From: Neobacillus drentensis
Lineage (GTDB): Bacteria > Bacillota > Bacilli > Bacillales > Cytobacillaceae
Assembly: GCF_021560175.1 (NCBI RefSeq)
Contig: NZ_CP091110.1
Coordinates: 5,690,001 to 5,754,000 of the forward strand
Reading direction: 5' to 3'
DNA length: 64,000 bases
The notes under the pieces are model-generated. The model had not been told where the DNA came from. It ran no database searches and saw only the letters and a list, made by a program, of their open reading frames with translations. Positions 1-7,948 of the stretch are shown here, piece by piece. The position numbers were made by a program, and so were the translations under genes. How positions within the stretch are numbered: position 1 is the stretch's first letter; each line of letters opens with the position of its first letter.

Positions 1-426
1 CCACAGGCGATTTCACCGATTGACCAAATGAGGCGTGTCGTGGAATACGCAAGAAGCGTCATGCCGGGAGAAAAAATCTTTTTGGGCTTCCAAATTTATG
101 CCCGCGATTGGCTTCTTCCGCATGTCCAAGGACAAGAGGCCGAAACATTTAGTACACAAGAAGCGGTCGCCCGTGCCGTTAAATATGGGGCGGCGATTCA
201 ATATGATACCACTACCCAATCACCTTTCTTCCGTTATACGGATGAACAGGGCCGCGGCCATGAAGTCTGGTTTGAAGACGCTCGGAGTGCACAAGCGAAG
301 TTCGACTTGGCCAAGGAATTTAACCTTCGAGGCATTAGTTACTGGGCGTTGGGGTATCCTTTTCCGTCGAACTGGGCGTTGCTGGGGGATAATTTTACGA
401 TTAAGAAAGGTAGTCCGACAATATAA
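1..426 (+). CDS. Glycoside hydrolase family 18 domain, 3' end of gene (partial)
   Basis: The reading frame is open from base 1, so the gene starts upstream of the window; 141 residues are visible. They match the C-terminal half of a GH18 (chitinase-like) barrel of the YaaH/YdhD spore-cortex type: an IYARDWLLP strand, a HEVWFEDARS segment and the closing SYWALGYPFPSNW strand. The same landmarks recur in the GH18 part of the large fusion protein at 57287-60610. Family members hydrolyse N-acetylglucosamine polymers or cortex peptidoglycan. The catalytic DxxDxE motif would be upstream and is not seen, so activity and any LysM domains cannot be judged. An intrinsic terminator follows the stop. Confidence 0.85.
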   Translation, partial: PQAISPIDQMRRVVEYARSVMPGEKIFLGFQIYARDWLLPHVQGQEAETFSTQEAVARAVKYGAAIQYDTTTQSPFFRYTDEQGRGHEVWFEDARSAQAKFDLAKEFNLRGISYWALGYPFPSNWALLGDNFTIKKGSPTI

Positions 427-435
427 GTAAAATTG

Positions 436-475
436 AAAAAAGGCATACATTTTGTGCAAAATGTATGCCTTTTTG
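436..475 (+). terminator. Intrinsic terminator of the GH18 gene
   Basis: A 13-bp stem (GGCATACATTTTG pairing with CAAAATGTATGCC) is followed by TTTTT, ten bases after the GH18 stop. It is an ordinary hairpin, not a PTR copy. Confidence 0.9.
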
Positions 476-578
476 GTGAAAATTCAACTCTTTTACACAG
501 TAACTTTTTTGACTGACGCTCATCACAAATCCCACCTATATTGGCACCTATTCCAGGTATTGAGGATAAGCAATGCCA

Positions 579-672
579 GCTTGCGAAACCTAATTCAATT
601 TGCGGATGAGCTCCGCTTACTTGCGGATATTGCCGCCTTATTTGCGGATAACCCACGCCAACTTGCAGAAAG
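579..672. repeat. Degenerate ~21-nt tandem array (TTGCGGAT units)
   Basis: TTGCGGAT or a close variant recurs at 600, 621, 642 and (as TTGCAG) 663, with a weaker unit at 581, giving a 21-nt period with CCGC between units. Its reverse complement (ATCCGCAAGTTGGC-like) matches the array at 52850-52988. The rest of 427-720 shows no gene. Confidence 0.7.
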
Positions 673-720
673 CAGTCCTTTAAAAAATATTAGTAACTTC
701 CAATATTCGTTTGTAAGTAT

Positions 721-1044
721 TCATAACAATCGTAAGATATCGGGATCCTGTCCATTCAACTTCGGTACATCAAACTCGGATAAAATAAAGTGATATTTCG
801 GAACAACATTATGCCTATTTAAGCAACTCTTAGTACATGACAAAGGGCAGCCGTCTATTGCAATAATATCTCGTTCTGATTTGGCAGTTCTGACCAGTGG
901 TTTCACGTCACCTCCGACACCAGCAATACAAGACATTTCAGCAACATCCTCCCGATCCATTTTTATAGCAATCATATTGGCAGTTTGGGCGGCAGAGGAA
1001 CATCCAGAACATGAATACACAAGTGGAAAATAATTCCTTTTCAT
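721..1044 (-). CDS. DGC-domain putative zinc-binding protein
   Basis: 107 residues. Conserved cysteine clusters are C12-S-G-C15 near the N-terminus, EMSC (C39) before IAGVGGD, and DGCPLSCTKSC (C66, C70, C74). This arrangement is the hallmark of the DGC family of putative metal-binding proteins, whose function is unknown. No signal peptide is seen, so it is probably cytosolic. The start at 1044 was chosen because AAAGGAG lies at good spacing; an ATG 24 bases upstream would precede that site. It is monocistronic, with no related neighbour. Confidence 0.8.
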   Translation of the reverse strand: MKRNYFPLVYSCSGCSSAAQTANMIAIKMDREDVAEMSCIAGVGGDVKPLVRTAKSERDIIAIDGCPLSCTKSCLNRHNVVPKYHFILSEFDVPKLNGQDPDILRLL

Positions 1045-1233
1045 CTGTTTACTCCTTTCAAGAGTCATGTGATTTGTTGTTTATTTTAATTCTTTCCGAA
1101 TCGTTCGTCTGTGATATTTTACACAATTCTGTATTTTCTTTCTTTTTCTCTACCAACTCTCAGAATTCTTTTATATCATTCAATAACAAATGGTATGGAG
1201 TTTCGACAGATTTCCGCCTATTTTCGTTATGTG

Positions 1234-1335
1234 CTATACTATTCAATCGTTTGATTAAAAAAGCTGCAAGTACTGGTCTAATCGTGATTTCCCTTCCAAA
1301 ACTATAAAAAGATTGTCGAGCCATTGAATAGGAAG
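1234..1335. repeat. Half copy of composite element, next to a PTR
   Basis: Starts TATACTATTCAATCGTTTGATTAAA (split here as TATACTATTC then AATCGTTTGATTAAA) and ends near ATTGTCGAG, the same start and end words as at 13692, 33358 and 49786. It abuts the full PTR at 1339. With that PTR and a terminator it fills the gap 1045-1438; no gene is seen. Confidence 0.6.
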
Positions 1336-1338
1336 TAC

Positions 1339-1386
1339 GGGGACGGTTCTCTTGCTTCCGAAGCAAAAGAACCGTCCCTCTGCTCC
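1339..1386. repeat. PTR, full-length inverted copy
   Basis: GGGGACGGTTCT-cttGCTTC-CGAAGC-aaaAGAACCGTCCC is a near-perfect long palindrome with a trailing TGCTCC arm. Confidence 0.9.
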
Positions 1387-1400
1387 CCCTCTTAAAATAT

Positions 1401-1434
1401 GCGAAAAGAGCCCAACACTAGTTAGGCTCCTTTC
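1401..1434 (-). terminator. Terminator of the PfpI-family gene
   Basis: On the minus strand GAGCCTAAC-tagt-GTTGGGCTC is followed by TTTTC, just after the stop at 1439. Confidence 0.75.
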
Positions 1435-1438
1435 AATC

Positions 1439-1963
1439 CTATTTTCGTTCTATTACATGAATAAATTCCCGCAGATAGTCAGGTAGATCTGGTGGACGGC
1501 GGCTTGACACAAGATGTCCATCGGTTACGACAGGTTCGTCATACCAAATGGCCCCTGCATTTTCCATATCATCTCTTATACCAGGTGTACTCGTAACCTT
1601 TTTCCCGTTCAGGATTTTAGCTGAAATCAACACCCAGCCCGCATGACAAATTTGCCCAATTGCCTTCTCGCTCTCATTCATCTCCTGAATCAGCGTAAGA
1701 ACTTCAGGAAAACGACGGATCTTATCGGGTGCCCAACCACCTGGAACTAGAATCGCATCATAATCCGCTGCTTTCACATCACCATAGGCGAAATCACTTT
1801 CCGCAGGCACACCATATTTTCCTATATATTTTTCCTGTGCTTTCTCTCCCGCAAGATGGACCACGGCCCCCTCTTCGCGAAGTCGTAAAATAGGATACCA
1901 CAGCTCTAAATCTTCAAATTCATGATGGACTAAACTGATAACTTTCTTACCTTGTAATCGCAT
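1439..1963 (-). CDS. PfpI/DJ-1 superfamily protein (general stress type)
   Basis: 174 residues, a complete DJ-1/PfpI domain. The nucleophile elbow is GQICHAGW with C106 and H107, a conserved acidic residue lies in the EFEDLELWYP segment (residues 15-24), and ILVPGGWAPD precedes the elbow. Relatives include Bacillus YfkM/YraA-type stress proteins and archaeal PfpI, variously described as protease, deglycase or chaperone; the exact activity cannot be assigned. It is cytosolic. ATG at 1963 has AAGGGG about ten bases upstream. An in-frame TTG at 1972 is too close to that site. Confidence 0.88.
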   Translation of the reverse strand: MRLQGKKVISLVHHEFEDLELWYPILRLREEGAVVHLAGEKAQEKYIGKYGVPAESDFAYGDVKAADYDAILVPGGWAPDKIRRFPEVLTLIQEMNESEKAIGQICHAGWVLISAKILNGKKVTSTPGIRDDMENAGAIWYDEPVVTDGHLVSSRRPPDLPDYLREFIHVIERK

Positions 1964-2030
1964 GTAACCCAAACCCCTTCCCTTGATAGTAAAAATAAAT
2001 GCATGCTCTCGATTGTTTAAAAGTCAATCT

Positions 2031-2053
2031 CATGCACTGGCTTATCGTGCATG
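2031..2053. other. Perfect 7-bp inverted repeat upstream of yjcZ-like gene
   Basis: CATGCAC and GTGCATG flank a nine-base loop, followed by an A-run. It lies between the divergent PfpI and YjcZ genes. It may be a terminator-like hairpin for the minus strand or an operator; no function can be fixed. Confidence 0.4.
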
Positions 2054-2162
2054 TAAAAAAATGGCCGACAACTTATTCTAACACTAACTGTTCATTCTAT
2101 AATTCATTTTGGCGTGGTAAGTGCGCGAAGATGATATTCAAGGAAAAGGCTCGCTCACCACC

Positions 2163-2190
2163 AAGGAAGCAAAAGAACCGTCCCTATGCT
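2163..2190. repeat. PTR, half copy
   Basis: GGAAGCAAAAGAACCGTCCC followed by TATGCTC. It is a single arm in the divergent intergenic region and is not next to a stop codon. Confidence 0.8.
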
Positions 2191-2273
2191 CAAAAATTAG
2201 GGAAAAAGCCCTTCCATTTTAATTTTCTGGACATATGTTATTAATGAATAAGTTTATAAAGGAGGTCTATTCA

Positions 2274-2411
2274 ATGTTTGGTTATGGTGGTTTTGGTGGA
2301 TATGGTGGCTGTGGCTGTGGCTACGGTGGTTTTGGATATGGCGGCGGTTTTGCTTTGATCGTCGTATTATTCATCTTGTTAATTATCGTAGGAGCAGTAA
2401 TCTGTTTCTAA
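2274..2411 (+). CDS. YjcZ-family sporulation micro-protein
   Basis: 45 residues, preceded by GGAGG at good spacing. The N-terminal half is Gly/Tyr/Phe-rich (MFGYGGFGGYGG...) with a CGC pair, and the C-terminal half is one hydrophobic helix, ALIVVLFILLIIVGAVICF. This is the pattern of the YjcZ family, small membrane-associated proteins linked to sporulation in Bacillus; their biochemical role is unknown. A strong terminator follows. A paralogue lies 0.4 kb downstream on the same strand, and both face away from the neighbouring minus-strand genes. Confidence 0.85.
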   Translation: MFGYGGFGGYGGCGCGYGGFGYGGGFALIVVLFILLIIVGAVICF

Positions 2412-2417
2412 GATATA

Positions 2418-2450
2418 TGTAAAAAAGGCCCTTGAAAAAGGGCTTTTTTC
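2418..2450 (+). terminator. Terminator of first YjcZ gene
   Basis: AAAAAAGGCCCTT-gaa-AAGGGCTTTTTT, a compact GC stem with runs on both sides. Confidence 0.9.
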
Positions 2451-2654
2451 ATTGGAGACTTTCCTATTATAGGTCGAAGTCTACGCTTTGAATATGGTTT
2501 TGGCTGGCTACACTTTAGAGTATGCAACTGATGATTTAAATCCCCAAGGGGTTAAGCCTTATTTTATTTTAATGTAAATCAGCTCTTGTCCATTCACCTT
2601 TACTTCTTAAACATATGCTATTACTACACCAAACAAACATATTGTTTCTTCCTC

Positions 2655-2688
2655 CCGAAAACGTCTGCCAAAGCAGGCGTTTTTAACA
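2655..2688. terminator. Orphan terminator-like hairpin
   Basis: AAAACGTCTGC-caaa-GCAGGCGTTTTT lies between the two YjcZ genes with no gene ending at it. It may end an unannotated transcript. Nothing else is seen in 2451-2800. Confidence 0.55.
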
Positions 2689-2802
2689 TTTAGGCAAATT
2701 CCTGATTTTGTCCTACCTAAGGACATTTGTCCAAACCATCTTTGCCTTCAAAAAATATACTAAAGTGAAATCAGATATCTGAAATGATTGGTGGTGAAAA
2801 TA

Positions 2803-2940
2803 ATGGGCTGGTTCGGAGGATACGGCTTTGGCGGCTACGGTGGCTACGGCTACGGCGGTTATGGTTACGGCGGCAGCACTTTCGTGTTAATCGTTGTATT
2901 GTTCATTCTTCTTATTATTGTCGGTGCATCATTTTATTAA
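2803..2940 (+). CDS. YjcZ-family sporulation micro-protein (second copy)
   Basis: 45 residues with the same plan as the protein at 2274: a Gly/Tyr-rich head (MGWFGGYGFGGYGGYGYGG) and a single hydrophobic tail TFVLIVVLFILLIIVGASFY. The tail is nearly identical to its paralogue, while the head differs and lacks cysteines. The upstream GGTGGTGA serves as ribosome binding site. A full-length PTR begins 13 bases after the stop and probably ends transcription. Confidence 0.85.
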   Translation: MGWFGGYGFGGYGGYGYGGYGYGGSTFVLIVVLFILLIIVGASFY

Positions 2941-2953
2941 TCCATGTTAGAAA

Positions 2954-3000
2954 CACGGGGACGGTTCTCCTGCTTCGGAAGCAAGAGAACCGTCCCTGTG
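2954..3000. repeat. PTR, full-length inverted copy
   Basis: GGGGACGGTTCTcctGCTTC-GGAAGC-aagAGAACCGTCCC. It lies between the convergent YjcZ and YesL-type genes and could terminate both. Confidence 0.88.
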
Positions 3001-3035
3001 ATTTTTCCAGCTACAAACCGATGCTCTCCACTTCA

Positions 3036-3692
3036 CTAAAATTTAACCGAGTGTGAATCAATTCCCGTTTTGTTAGGAAAATAGTTTGATTGAATCTTTG
3101 GCAATCTACCAACCTTTTCTAGAGATATCATAGAAAACCTGAACGATATCATTGAGACTGGAACAACAATGACGAAAACGGTTAATGGGGCATAAAAAAG
3201 CACCATCACAGCCCCAATCCACATCAAGATAATCGCAAAAGTGGTCTTTCCGTCAATAACAGAAAACGTAAACGCTTGTTTAACGAGGCCCCATCCCTTA
3301 GTTTGATAATGAACCAAAATGGAAAACAATAAAGCACTAGTCATCAGATATAAAATAAAAGCCGTGACTGTTATTACAATAAGTACAACTTTTAGGTTAC
3401 TTGGAACCAGCAAGAAAAAGTAAGCATCCAATAAAAGCAGCAGCCCAAGGAAGATCCATGGAGTTCCCACCATAAGCCCTTGTTTAAAAAACAACCGATA
3501 TTCATGGATAAAACTCCGAATGACACTTTCATCCTTATACAAATGCCATTTTCTAATGACCCCATACATGGCAGCAGTTGAAGGCCCAATCGTCATTACA
3601 GGCAGCGAACAGATCACCCATAATAAATTTAAGATGACCATGTTCGTCACAGTTTTCAAGAATACAGAGGTCTTTCCTTCCCAAGGATTCAT
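3036..3692 (-). CDS. YesL family (DUF624) membrane protein
   Basis: 218 residues with about five hydrophobic segments. The N-terminal NPWEGKTSVFLKTVTNMVILN...LWVICSLPVMTIGPST is typical of DUF624/YesL proteins, which sit beside carbohydrate ABC transporters and YesM/YesN regulators in Bacillus. Their function is unknown; a role linked to transport or sensing is inferred from context. It is the last gene of the fructan operon, 15 bases after the GH32 gene. ATG at 3692 has AAAGGG at normal spacing. A GTG three codons upstream abuts that site and is less likely. Confidence 0.85.
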   Translation of the reverse strand: MNPWEGKTSVFLKTVTNMVILNLLWVICSLPVMTIGPSTAAMYGVIRKWHLYKDESVIRSFIHEYRLFFKQGLMVGTPWIFLGLLLLLDAYFFLLVPSNLKVVLIVITVTAFILYLMTSALLFSILVHYQTKGWGLVKQAFTFSVIDGKTTFAIILMWIGAVMVLFYAPLTVFVIVVPVSMISFRFSMISLEKVGRLPKIQSNYFPNKTGIDSHSVKF

Positions 3693-3707
3693 GGTAAACA
3701 CCCTTTC

Positions 3708-5129
3708 TTATTTCCAAGTAGATTCAAGATGATACAGCTCTACATTTTCTAAAACAACTTCCCCATCCACAGCCCTGAACTCTAAGGTAAATTCGGAATC
3801 TAATGGAAAGAATAACTCTGTCATGACACTGCTGCCCTGATTGACAAACAGCTCAATGGAAGTCTTATCGAGTATCAATGTAAAATCATTGAACTCTGAC
3901 ACCGGCATCCGATCGACGCTGGCAAAATGCTCTGAAAAAGATACCTGACCACTTTCCTTGCGATCGATCCGCACTTCTTTTCTTTCGTGATCAAAGACTA
4001 TCCCCAGCTGTTCCTGCTCTCCTCTAAAAGTGATTAAAAACTCGGAAGCCGTACTGTTCATCACATTCGCTTTCGCAAATAATTGGCGGCTATCCAATTC
4101 AACTTGATAGGTCTCACTAGACCTTAGAGTGATCGTTTCATTTGATACTGCCACTTTCTTAACTAATGAAAAAAGATCAATAGGGGATTGAATCAAGGTG
4201 AACTCCCCATCAACCCGACGCAGTCCCAACTTCCTTGGTATCGACATAGCACTCCTAAACGGCTCAGATGGAACTTGATTGGCATATTGCCAGTTACTCA
4301 TCCAGCCAATCCAGATCGGTTCAGGATGATTACTCCATGTAACGGCAGCATAAAAATCACGGCCAAAATCCGCCCATTTCACAACCTCAGGACGCACATC
4401 ACAAATAAACTCCACACCATCAAATTCTCCAACAAAATACTGGACAGCAGACCCGCCATTCGGCCCGCCTGGATTAAGACTGACAATCAAGACCCATTTC
4501 TTTTGGTCTTCCCCATCAACCTGCAGCTGGATTAAGTCTGGGCATTCCCACACTCCTCCATGTGCTCCATATTCACGGCCAAATTCAGAGAGAAGCCCCC
4601 AGTCAATCAGATTAGGAGATCCATAGAAACGAATGCAATCGCCACTCGCCAGGGACATCACCCATTTTCCTGACTCCTCATGCCAAAACACCTTCGGATC
4701 GCGGAAATCCTTTTGCCCTGGATTTGGAATAACCGGATTCCCTTCATACTTAACCCATGTTCTGCCTCGATCATTGGAATAAGCGATACTTTGTTTTTCA
4801 TTGTCCTCCCCGTGGTGCGTAAAAATCGCAACTATCACATCTTCATCCGACGTCTTTAAGCCGCTTGTATTCTGCGCGTCAACGACAGCACTTCCTGAAA
4901 AAATCTGCCCTAACTCATCGGGATAAAGGGCGATCGGCAGCTCCTCCCAATGCAATAAATCTTTACTTACGGCATGGCCCCAGTGCATGGGCCCCCATAC
5001 CGTACCGTAAGGATGATATTGGTAAAAGAGATGGTACTCTCCCTTGTAAAACACCAAGCCATTCGGGTCATTCATCCAGTTTTCTTTTGGGCTGAAGTGA
5101 TGCTGGGGCCGATATTGCTGATCATACAT
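3708..5129 (-). CDS. GH32 beta-fructosidase (sucrose-6-phosphate hydrolase / levanase type)
   Basis: 473 residues. The GH32 catalytic triad is visible: WMNDPNG with nucleophile D21, FRDP with D144, and ECPDL with acid/base E195. A five-bladed propeller is followed by a C-terminal beta-sandwich (about 340-473). There is no signal peptide, so it acts in the cytosol on imported sucrose or short fructo-oligosaccharides and releases fructose for the adjacent kinase. ATG at 5129 has GAGGTG at good spacing and overlaps the kinase stop by 8 bases, implying translational coupling. Sequence alone does not separate sucrose-6-P from fructan substrates; the ABC transporter next door favours unphosphorylated fructans or sucrose. 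Confidence 0.93.
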   Translation of the reverse strand: MYDQQYRPQHHFSPKENWMNDPNGLVFYKGEYHLFYQYHPYGTVWGPMHWGHAVSKDLLHWEELPIALYPDELGQIFSGSAVVDAQNTSGLKTSDEDVIVAIFTHHGEDNEKQSIAYSNDRGRTWVKYEGNPVIPNPGQKDFRDPKVFWHEESGKWVMSLASGDCIRFYGSPNLIDWGLLSEFGREYGAHGGVWECPDLIQLQVDGEDQKKWVLIVSLNPGGPNGGSAVQYFVGEFDGVEFICDVRPEVVKWADFGRDFYAAVTWSNHPEPIWIGWMSNWQYANQVPSEPFRSAMSIPRKLGLRRVDGEFTLIQSPIDLFSLVKKVAVSNETITLRSSETYQVELDSRQLFAKANVMNSTASEFLITFRGEQEQLGIVFDHERKEVRIDRKESGQVSFSEHFASVDRMPVSEFNDFTLILDKTSIELFVNQGSSVMTELFFPLDSEFTLEFRAVDGEVVLENVELYHLESTWK

Positions 5130-6090
5130 GTTGAACACCTCTAGTTATTTTTTCTAATTCCTCCAAAGTGGGTACGACACTGAATCCGCCCTTTATGGTC
5201 GTAGAATGGGCAGCAACTCGGTTGGCAAACTGGAGGATATCCGTTAAGTCCCGTTTTGTTAATTCACGGATTGGCTTATTTTTATCCAGATACTGATGCA
5301 GCACCGATGCCATGAAGCAATCCCCAGCCCCTGTCGTATCCACAGGCTGTACCGCATGTCCCTCTTCTTCAAGGACATGACCATTACAAACGGCCAACGC
5401 ACCTTCTTTTCCTTTTGTCATGAATAACAAAGGAATATGGTGGGTTTCGGCAAGTACTTGGGAAGCCATCAAGGTATCTTCTTCATTCGTAATGAACTGT
5501 ACTTCCTCATCCGAAATCTTGACGATATCTGCCCACTTAAGCCCTTCAACCATCCACCTTTTTGCCTCATCTTGGTTATCCCATAATAACGGACGATAAT
5601 TCGGATCATAGCAGATGATATTATGGTTTTCTTTTGCCACTCTCAATGCTTCCAAGGTCGCTTCTCGGGACGGATTATGAGTCAAAGAAAGCGAGCCGAA
5701 GTGAAACAACTTAGCTTCACGAATCAAACTCCCATTTATTTCATCCTTCGTTAACAGCTGGTCCGCCCCAGGATTTCGGATAAAATCAAAGGTTCGATTC
5801 TTATTCTCATCCAAAGATACAATCGCAACGGTTGTGGAGGCAGCAGCATCAGTCAATACAGAATCGGCATGGATATTTGCCCCTTTTACTTGTTTCTTCA
5901 GATAAGCTCCAAAAGCATCGTTACCTACCTTTGAGATATAAGCAGTGGTGTGGCCCCACTTGGCTAAACCCGACAATACATTCACCGGCGCACCCCCAAC
6001 CTTCGCTTCATAGGAAGGGGCTTCAGATGTATAATCGTTATGGGGGATTAAATCTATTAATAATTCCCCCAATGAAACTATTTCGTACAT
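5122..6090 (-). CDS. PfkB-family fructokinase
   Basis: 322 residues of ribokinase/PfkB fold. Seen: the N-terminal substrate GG pair (VGGAPVNV, residues 32-37), an NPGAD loop (107-111), and the C-terminal PfkB signature VDTTGAGDCF with catalytic base D257. It phosphorylates fructose at C6 with ATP and feeds glycolysis. It sits between the transporter genes and the GH32 hydrolase, which supports fructose as substrate. The start at 6090 follows AAGGAGG; the longer open frame would start inside the preceding junction. Confidence 0.92.
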   Translation of the reverse strand: MYEIVSLGELLIDLIPHNDYTSEAPSYEAKVGGAPVNVLSGLAKWGHTTAYISKVGNDAFGAYLKKQVKGANIHADSVLTDAAASTTVAIVSLDENKNRTFDFIRNPGADQLLTKDEINGSLIREAKLFHFGSLSLTHNPSREATLEALRVAKENHNIICYDPNYRPLLWDNQDEAKRWMVEGLKWADIVKISDEEVQFITNEEDTLMASQVLAETHHIPLLFMTKGKEGALAVCNGHVLEEEGHAVQPVDTTGAGDCFMASVLHQYLDKNKPIRELTKRDLTDILQFANRVAAHSTTIKGGFSVVPTLEELEKITRGVQHV

Positions 6091-6107
6091 GCGCTTTTCC
6101 TCCTTCA

Positions 6108-6953
6108 TCATCCTTTCACCCCACTAGAAGTGATTCCCTGAACATAATAGCGTTGGAAAAATAGGAAAATCAGAATGACTGGAATAGTTGTTAGTGTTAG
6201 GGCAGCCATGATTTGTCCGTATTGGATGTTATTATCCGTAAACAGATACTGAATCCCAATTTGTACCGTTTGAATAGATTGATCGGTAGCTACAATAAGC
6301 GGCCACATGAAGTCACTCCAATGGGTAACAAAGGTTAGAATGGCTGCTGTAGCAAATACAGGTTTCGAATTTGGAACCACAATCTTGATAAAGGTCTGCC
6401 AAGGTGTCGCCCCATCGATTTGGGCCGCTTCTTCCAACTCCTTTGGAAAGCCCATGAAAAACTGTCTAAATAGGAAGATATTAAAGGCGCTAGCGATAAA
6501 CGGAACAATAAGTGCTGGAAATTGATTAATCCATCCGAATTTATTAACAACAATATAAAGAGGAATCAATACGCTCTCAAATGGCACTACATATAAAGCA
6601 ATAATAATCAATAAAACATAATCACTACCTGGAAATTTCAATTTGACGAGTGCATAGGCACAAATAGAATTAACAATGGTGCCGAGCAGGACAATCATTC
6701 CAACCGTAAATAAACTATTTCCCATAAAGTGAAAGAAATTAATATTGTCGGAGAATAGGATTTTTGAATAGTTATCAAAAGTCGTTTGTTTAGGGATAAA
6801 CGCTTCAAATCCCATATCCTTGAAAATTAATGTTTCCGGTTTAATCGATGCGATAATCATCCAAAGGAGCGGGGAGATAAACAAAAACCCAAGTACAAGG
6901 ATGCTTATCGTAATACCCGTTTTTCCCAATCGCTTTTTCATACGGTTTGTCAT
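6108..6953 (-). CDS. Carbohydrate ABC transporter permease (MalG type)
   Basis: 281 residues and six membrane segments. The cytoplasmic EAA loop is EEAAQIDGATPWQTFIKIVVP (one stretch split around residues 186-206), which docks the ATPase. The C-terminus ends YYVQGITSSGVKG, typical of MalG-like CUT1 permeases. It forms a heterodimer with the product of 6968-7891 and imports the sugar bound by the lipoprotein at 7949. No ATP-binding gene exists in the cluster, so a shared MsmX-like ATPase encoded elsewhere is inferred, as is usual for Bacillus CUT1 importers. AAAGGGGTG precedes the ATG. Confidence 0.93.
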   Translation of the reverse strand: MTNRMKKRLGKTGITISILVLGFLFISPLLWMIIASIKPETLIFKDMGFEAFIPKQTTFDNYSKILFSDNINFFHFMGNSLFTVGMIVLLGTIVNSICAYALVKLKFPGSDYVLLIIIALYVVPFESVLIPLYIVVNKFGWINQFPALIVPFIASAFNIFLFRQFFMGFPKELEEAAQIDGATPWQTFIKIVVPNSKPVFATAAILTFVTHWSDFMWPLIVATDQSIQTVQIGIQYLFTDNNIQYGQIMAALTLTTIPVILIFLFFQRYYVQGITSSGVKG

Positions 6954-6967
6954 CAGAAGCCACCCCT

Positions 6968-7891
6968 TTATTGTTTTAGTATTTTTTTAAGAATCATAGA
7001 TGTAACAAGGACCACTAGGAAAAAGATGACCGCAATTGCTGAAGAATATCCAACATCACGGAACTGGAAGCCATTTTCATAAAGCATGAAAACTAACGTT
7101 TTAGTCGAATCACTAGGCCCTCCGTTGGTCATGACATACGGCTGGATGAATAAACGAAACGCCTGGATGGTGGTAATAATTAGCACGAATCCAGTAACAT
7201 GCTGAATAGACGGCAAAGTAACATTTCGAAACTTCTGCCATACATTAGCCCCATCGATTTCAGCTGCTTCGTATAACTCCTCCGGCACATCCTTCAATCC
7301 CGCAAGAAAGATCATCATTTGAAACCCGGCAGCCTGCCAAATCGACATAAAGATAATCGAATTCATCGCTTGGTTTGGGCTTAACAAAAACGGCTGGTTT
7401 TTGATTCCGAAAAAGTTCAAAGTATGATTGATAAGCCCGTTATCCACGTTGTATAAAAAAGTCCATAAAATCGCCACAACGACCATGGAGGTGACGACGG
7501 GGCTAAAGAAAAACACTCGGCCGAGAGAGGCTGCCTTTACCTTTTTATTTACCAGAATGGCCAAGAAAAGCGCTACTCCACATTGAAGCGGGACAACAAG
7601 AACGGTAAAGTATAATGTGTTTTTCAATGCCGTGAAAAAGATTTTATCTTGAAATAGTCTTATATAATTATCTAAGCCTGTAAACACTTTTTCATCCGGA
7701 TTTAACATATTGTAGTTCATAAAGCTATACACAAATGCCAAGATTACTGGCAAAATCAAAAATGTAAACAATAAGGCTAATGCTGGAAGAGAAAACAACA
7801 CACCCAGCACTTTTTGCTGACGCTTGTATGTCATGTGGCTTTCACGTTTGTACTTGACCGGGCTTTCCCCTTTTCTAACGATTGTTTCCAT
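6968..7891 (-). CDS. Carbohydrate ABC transporter permease (MalF/UgpA type)
   Basis: 307 residues and six membrane helices. An EAA-type loop (YEAAEIDGANVWQKFRNVTLP) follows LKDVPEEL, and TNGGPSDSTKTLVFMLYENGF is the usual periplasmic-side signature of the MalF-like partner. It pairs with the downstream permease (14 bases apart). A hairpin between the binding-protein gene and this gene probably lowers permease expression relative to the binding protein. GGTGGTG serves as ribosome binding site. Confidence 0.93.
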   Translation of the reverse strand: METIVRKGESPVKYKRESHMTYKRQQKVLGVLFSLPALALLFTFLILPVILAFVYSFMNYNMLNPDEKVFTGLDNYIRLFQDKIFFTALKNTLYFTVLVVPLQCGVALFLAILVNKKVKAASLGRVFFFSPVVTSMVVVAILWTFLYNVDNGLINHTLNFFGIKNQPFLLSPNQAMNSIIFMSIWQAAGFQMMIFLAGLKDVPEELYEAAEIDGANVWQKFRNVTLPSIQHVTGFVLIITTIQAFRLFIQPYVMTNGGPSDSTKTLVFMLYENGFQFRDVGYSSAIAVIFFLVVLVTSMILKKILKQ

Positions 7892-7910
7892 TTTTCACAC
7901 CACCTTGTTT

Positions 7911-7942
7911 GAAAAAAGGCAATCAGATGATTGCCTTTTATC
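7911..7942 (-). terminator. Internal attenuator between binding protein and permeases
   Basis: On the minus strand AAAGGCAATCA-tc-TGATTGCCTTTTTT is a near-perfect hairpin with a U-tract inside the operon. Partial termination here would give more binding protein than permease, a common layout for ABC importers. Confidence 0.8.
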
Positions 7943-7948
7943 TAGTTT

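Noticed and set aside
452..793. 113-codon plus-strand frame
   Set aside because: It overlaps a terminator and a degenerate tandem array and runs into the DGC gene on the other strand.
1011..1307. 98-codon plus-strand frame
   Set aside because: Low-complexity Phe/Ser composition, overlaps the DGC gene start and part of a composite repeat, with no RBS.
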